From positions 1-7,529 of the forward strand of contig CAKUGX010000094.1 in NCBI GenBank assembly GCA_934654765.1: DNA of 7,529 nucleotides, written 5' to 3'. Below, one piece after another: positions 4,755-7,529 of this stretch (position 1 is its first letter; each line of letters starts with the position of its first letter). Origin of the DNA: an uncultured Collinsella sp. (GTDB lineage Bacteria > Actinomycetota > Coriobacteriia > Coriobacteriales > Coriobacteriaceae). A program made the position numbers and the translations under genes. The notes under the pieces were generated by a model. The model saw only the letters and a list, made by a program, of their open reading frames with translations. It was not told where the DNA came from and ran no database searches.

Positions 4755-6449
4755 ATGGCAACTGTTGCCGCACCTATCGACGCTACGTCGACCGCCGCTT
4801 GGAAGGCGCTCGAGGCCCATCAGGAGAAGCTCGAGGCCGAGGGCATCGATCTTAAGGCCTGGTTCGCTGCTGACGCCGACCGCGTGAACAAGCTGAGCTT
4901 TGACGCCGGCGACCTTCACTTTGATCTATCCAAGAACCTGGTGACCGATGAGACCGTCAAGCTGCTGTGCGATCTTGCCCGCGAGGTAAAGCTCGAGGAG
5001 CGCCGCGACGCCATGTTCTCCGGCGAGCACATCAACACCACCGAGGACCGTGCCGTCCTGCACACCGCGCTTCGCCGTCCGGCAAGCGAGAAGGGCCAGC
5101 TCATCGTTGACGGCCAGGATGTCGTCGCTGACGTGCACGAGGTCCTCGACCGCATGTACGCCTTCGCCGAGCGCGTGCGCTCCGGTGAGTGGAAGGGCGT
5201 TACCGGCAAGAAGATCGAGCACCTGGTGTCCATCGGCATCGGTGGCTCCGACCTGGGCCCGGTCATGGCCTACGAGGCCCTGCGTCCCTATGCCGACGCC
5301 GGTATCGACTGCCGCTACATCTCCAACATCGACCCCAACGATCAGGCCGAGAAGCTCAAGGGTCTGGACCCCGAGACCACGCTCGTGATCATCGTCTCCA
5401 AGACCTTCACCACGCTCGAGACCCTCACCAACGCCCGCGAGGTCAAGACCTGGATGCTCGAGCAGCTTAAGGCCCAGGGCGCCATCGATGGCTCCGATGA
5501 GCAGAACGCCGAGGCCGTGGCCAAGCACTTCGTCGCCGTCTCCACCGCGCTCGACAAGGTCGAGGCCTTCGGTATCGATCCGGCCAACGCCTTCGGTTTC
5601 TGGAACTGGGTCGGCGGCCGCTACTCCGTTGACTCCGCTGTGGGCCTGTCGCTGATTGTCGTGCTCGGCCCCGAGCGCTTCCAGCAGTTCCTCGAGGGCT
5701 TCCACGCCATCGACGAGTACTTCTGCAACACGCCGCTCGAGAACAACGCCGTTGCGCTGATGGGCCTGCTCAACGTCTGGTACGTCAACTTCTTCGGCTC
5801 CAAGAGCCACGCCGTGCTTCCGTACAGCCAGTACCTGCACCGCTTCCCGGCCTACCTGCAGCAGCTCACCATGGAGTCCAACGGCAAGCACGTCCGCTGG
5901 GACGGCAGCGCTGTGACCTCCGATACCGGTGAGATCTTCTGGGGCGAGCCCGGCACCAATGGCCAGCACTCCTTCTATCAGCTGCTGCACCAGGGCACCG
6001 TGGTGGTTCCGGCCGACTTCATCGCTTTCGCCAACACCGCCAACCCCGCGACCGACAACGGCCAGGACGTCCACGAGCTGTTCCTGGGCAACTTCCTGGC
6101 CCAGACCAAGGCGCTCGCCTTTGGCAAGACGGCCGACGAGGTGCGCGCCGAGGGCACGCCCGAGCAGATCGTCCCGGCCCGCTGCTTTGAGGGCAACCGT
6201 CCGACGACCTCTATCTTCGGTGACACGCTGAGCCCGTTTGCACTCGGCGAGCTCATCGCCCTGTACGAGCACATCGTGTTTGTCGAGGGCACGGTCTGGG
6301 GCATCGACTCCTACGACCAGTGGGGCGTCGAGCTGGGCAAGCAGCTTGCCAAGCAGATCACCCCTGCCTTCCACGACGACGCCGCCAAGGCCGAGCAGGA
6401 CGCTTCGACCCAGGCGCTCATCGAGTTCTATCGCGCTCACCGCAAGTAG
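4755..6449 (+). CDS. pgi: Glucose-6-phosphate isomerase
   Basis: A 564-aa cytoplasmic enzyme interconverting glucose 6-phosphate and fructose 6-phosphate in glycolysis and gluconeogenesis. The two sugar-isomerase domains are complete. Signature blocks seen: [12 protein letters not shown] (158-169) and [10 protein letters not shown] (214-223) for phosphate binding; [12 protein letters not shown] (280-291) with R289; the MESNGK block with the catalytic-base E374; [11 protein letters not shown] with H405; and [13 protein letters not shown] with K529. Length fits the long bacterial/eukaryotic-type Pgi (about 550 aa). Codon use is strongly biased to C- or G-ending codons (AAG, GAG, CTC, ATC, GCC), more so than in the neighbouring genes, as expected for a highly expressed gene. 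It appears monocistronic, with its own leader and a strong terminator at 6480-6513. Confidence 0.97.
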   Translation: MATVAAPIDATSTAAWKALEAHQEKLEAEGIDLKAWFAADADRVNKLSFDAGDLHFDLSKNLVTDETVKLLCDLAREVKLEERRDAMFSGEHINTTEDRAVLHTALRRPASEKGQLIVDGQDVVADVHEVLDRMYAFAERVRSGEWKGVTGKKIEHLVSIGIGGSDLGPVMAYEALRPYADAGIDCRYISNIDPNDQAEKLKGLDPETTLVIIVSKTFTTLETLTNAREVKTWMLEQLKAQGAIDGSDEQNAEAVAKHFVAVSTALDKVEAFGIDPANAFGFWNWVGGRYSVDSAVGLSLIVVLGPERFQQFLEGFHAIDEYFCNTPLENNAVALMGLLNVWYVNFFGSKSHAVLPYSQYLHRFPAYLQQLTMESNGKHVRWDGSAVTSDTGEIFWGEPGTNGQHSFYQLLHQGTVVVPADFIAFANTANPATDNGQDVHELFLGNFLAQTKALAFGKTADEVRAEGTPEQIVPARCFEGNRPTTSIFGDTLSPFALGELIALYEHIVFVEGTVWGIDSYDQWGVELGKQLAKQITPAFHDDAAKAEQDASTQALIEFYRAHRK

Positions 6450-6479
6450 GCTGCGCAGCTAAACCTGGCACTTAGCAGA

Positions 6480-6513
6480 AAGGGGCCCGTATCCGTTGGG
6501 ATGCGGGCCCCTT
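6480..6513. terminator. Strong terminator hairpin between pgi and the convergent coupling-protein gene
   Basis: Arms AAGGGGCCCGTATCC (6480-6494) and GGATGCGGGCCCCTT (6499-6513) pair over 15 bp with one G-U and a 4-nt GTTG loop. It lies 30 bp after the pgi stop. On the + strand it is followed by a modest T-rich stretch (TTCGCTGTTT), and on the minus strand by TTTCTGC. It can serve both convergent transcripts. Confidence 0.88.
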
Positions 6514-6552
6514 CGCTGTTTGCGGTTGGGTGCGATGGGGTGCTCGATATCG

Positions 6553-7529
6553 CTAGCGGTCGAATTCGGCCTGGATGTTTTGAGCTTCGGGGAGTTCCGC
6601 ATAGAGCGGGTGGTCTTCGAGCCTAAAGCGCTCAACTTGTTGTGGAGCGCGGCCGCGGACGAAGAGCCAAGAGCGGTCGACGGGCGTTGCCATAAGTGTG
6701 CTGGGCAGCACATCGGCGCGCTCCGAGAAGACGCGGGCGCTCTCGGGGTCTTGAAAGGCCAGTACCAGCTGGGTGTCGCAGTTGCCCATGATGGAGCGGG
6801 CACGTGCCTCGCCATAGAGCGCGTCGAGCTGGTTGGTCGACTGCAAGAGCAGCGTCGCCCAGATTTCGCGGCTGCGGATGATGGACAGAACGTTGTCGAT
6901 CTGCGGCATCTGCAGATTCGCGAAATCGTCGAGCATAAAACGGACTGGCACGGCGAGGCGCCCTTCGGGCTGTGCATCGGCGTAGCGAATGAGTCCCGCG
7001 AATGCCTGCGTTACAAATAAATTGGTGAGCGGATCGAGGCCGCGGTCGAGGTCACTGACGGTAATAAAGAGTGCTCGGCGCTCGCGACCCATGGCTGCGA
7101 AATCAATCTGGTTTGCATCGGTGTACAGACGGCGCGCACTGTCAAAGCCCAGACACATCACCTTCTCGGCAAGGATGCCCATGATGCTCGCGTGCATCTT
7201 TTCTGCCGTGATGGTGGGGGAGTAGCGCCGCCACAGCGAGAGTGCGTAGCTCGTGGGGTCGGTGGTCTGCAGGTCGTCGAAGAGCCGAGCCGTGGCGCGG
7301 TCTTGGAGATGCTCGCAAAGGTCGATCACCGACGAAAACGTCTGCTCCTCAACGGGCAGTTGCTCGCATACATAGGCGATGAGGCAAGATAGCAGGTTGG
7401 CGGCCGCGTGGTCCCAAAACGGCTGGGACTGGTCCTCGATGGGGCAGATGGCCTTGGCGACCGAGATGATGTCTTGCTGGTTGGGCATGCCGTCTCGGCT
7501 GTGGCGGATGTGGTTGAGCGGGTTGTAGC
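6553..7529 (-). CDS. VirD4/TraG-type conjugative coupling ATPase (N-terminus beyond window)
   Basis: The frame is open from the right edge to a TAG at 6553-6555, giving 324 visible residues; the ATG at 7488 is internal. The fragment begins YNPLNHIR, which in VirD4/TraG proteins precedes the all-alpha domain (here FWDHAAANLLSCLIAYV). It continues with TAEKMHASIMGILAEKV, the ALFITVSDLDRGLDPLTNLFVTQAF strand-helix, a Walker B-type FMLDDFANL (about residues 197-205) followed by IRSREIWATLLLQSTNQLDALYG, and the C-terminal NCDTQLVLAFQDPESARVFSERA and DRSWLFVRG blocks. Such ATPases bring the DNA-relaxase complex to a type IV secretion channel. DDF instead of DEF at Walker B occurs, to my knowledge, in related Gram-positive subfamilies. 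Walker A and any membrane helices would lie outside the window. Its presence suggests an integrative or conjugative element extends rightward. Confidence 0.88.
   Translation of the reverse strand, partial: YNPLNHIRHSRDGMPNQQDIISVAKAICPIEDQSQPFWDHAAANLLSCLIAYVCEQLPVEEQTFSSVIDLCEHLQDRATARLFDDLQTTDPTSYALSLWRRYSPTITAEKMHASIMGILAEKVMCLGFDSARRLYTDANQIDFAAMGRERRALFITVSDLDRGLDPLTNLFVTQAFAGLIRYADAQPEGRLAVPVRFMLDDFANLQMPQIDNVLSIIRSREIWATLLLQSTNQLDALYGEARARSIMGNCDTQLVLAFQDPESARVFSERADVLPSTLMATPVDRSWLFVRGRAPQQVERFRLEDHPLYAELPEAQNIQAEFDR

Noticed and set aside
4738..4887. Out-of-frame ATG with the loop GGAGGAG, opening a 49-codon Arg-rich frame into pgi
   Set aside because: The product is Arg/Leu/Pro-rich in the manner of a shifted frame of a GC-rich gene; kept only as part of the leader finding.
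4926..6440. A 504-codon open frame on the minus strand opposite pgi
   Set aside because: It is fully antisense to an unambiguous pgi gene; the product is Val/Gly/Leu-rich with no family motif, as expected from strong GC3 bias in the sense gene.
1..7529. CRISPR array, tRNA, rRNA or phage attachment site
   Set aside because: No regularly spaced repeats, cloverleaf-like sequence or rRNA-like stretch was recognised; the three REP-like units are too few and irregular for CRISPR.

Overview
The window looks like chromosomal DNA of a high-GC Gram-positive bacterium, most likely a Coriobacteriia member such as Collinsella. This is an inference from gene style: GC-rich third positions, strong GGAGG-type ribosome sites, a YolD/UvrX-type polymerase pair, a DUF3793 protein and a Clostridia/Actinobacteria-type LexA box. 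No rRNA or tRNA gene, CRISPR array or complete insertion sequence was seen.

Layout: a DUF3793 gene runs leftward off the left edge (582 to 1). A 177-bp divergent control region (583-759) separates it from a rightward gene for a small membrane-anchored protein that joins a FeoB-associated-type Cys-rich N-terminus to a CxxC heavy-metal-binding domain (760-1143). A palindrome just before that gene closely resembles CsoR copper operators. Convergent to it lies a leftward two-gene SOS operon: a Y-family translesion DNA polymerase (3094 to 1589) translationally coupled to a YolD-like partner (1596 to 1171). The operon has a good promoter and a LexA box touching its -10. A perfect hairpin with a T-rich tail inside yolD may stop transcripts arriving from the metal-binding gene.

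Two rightward genes follow: a PAP2-type membrane phosphatase (3266-3889) and a half-length, degenerate relative of iron-containing alcohol dehydrogenases (3980-4555). This pair is bracketed by inverted copies of an identical 26-bp A/T-G repeat (3174-3199 and 4607-4632). A third, degenerate copy (4561-4586) forms a long hairpin with the second. The next gene, pgi (glucose-6-phosphate isomerase, 4755-6449), is full length with all catalytic residues. It has a structured leader and a strong 15-bp terminator hairpin. Convergent to pgi is the C-terminal part of a VirD4/TraG-type coupling ATPase (6553 to beyond the right edge), which suggests a conjugative or integrative element starts or ends here.

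Functionally the window is a mosaic of central metabolism (pgi), envelope lipid phosphate chemistry (PAP2), metal handling, SOS mutagenesis and conjugation. The points most worth a second look are the copper-operator-like site with the fused metal protein, the REPIN-like repeats, the half-length dehydrogenase relative, and the polymerase with an extra segment in its little-finger region.
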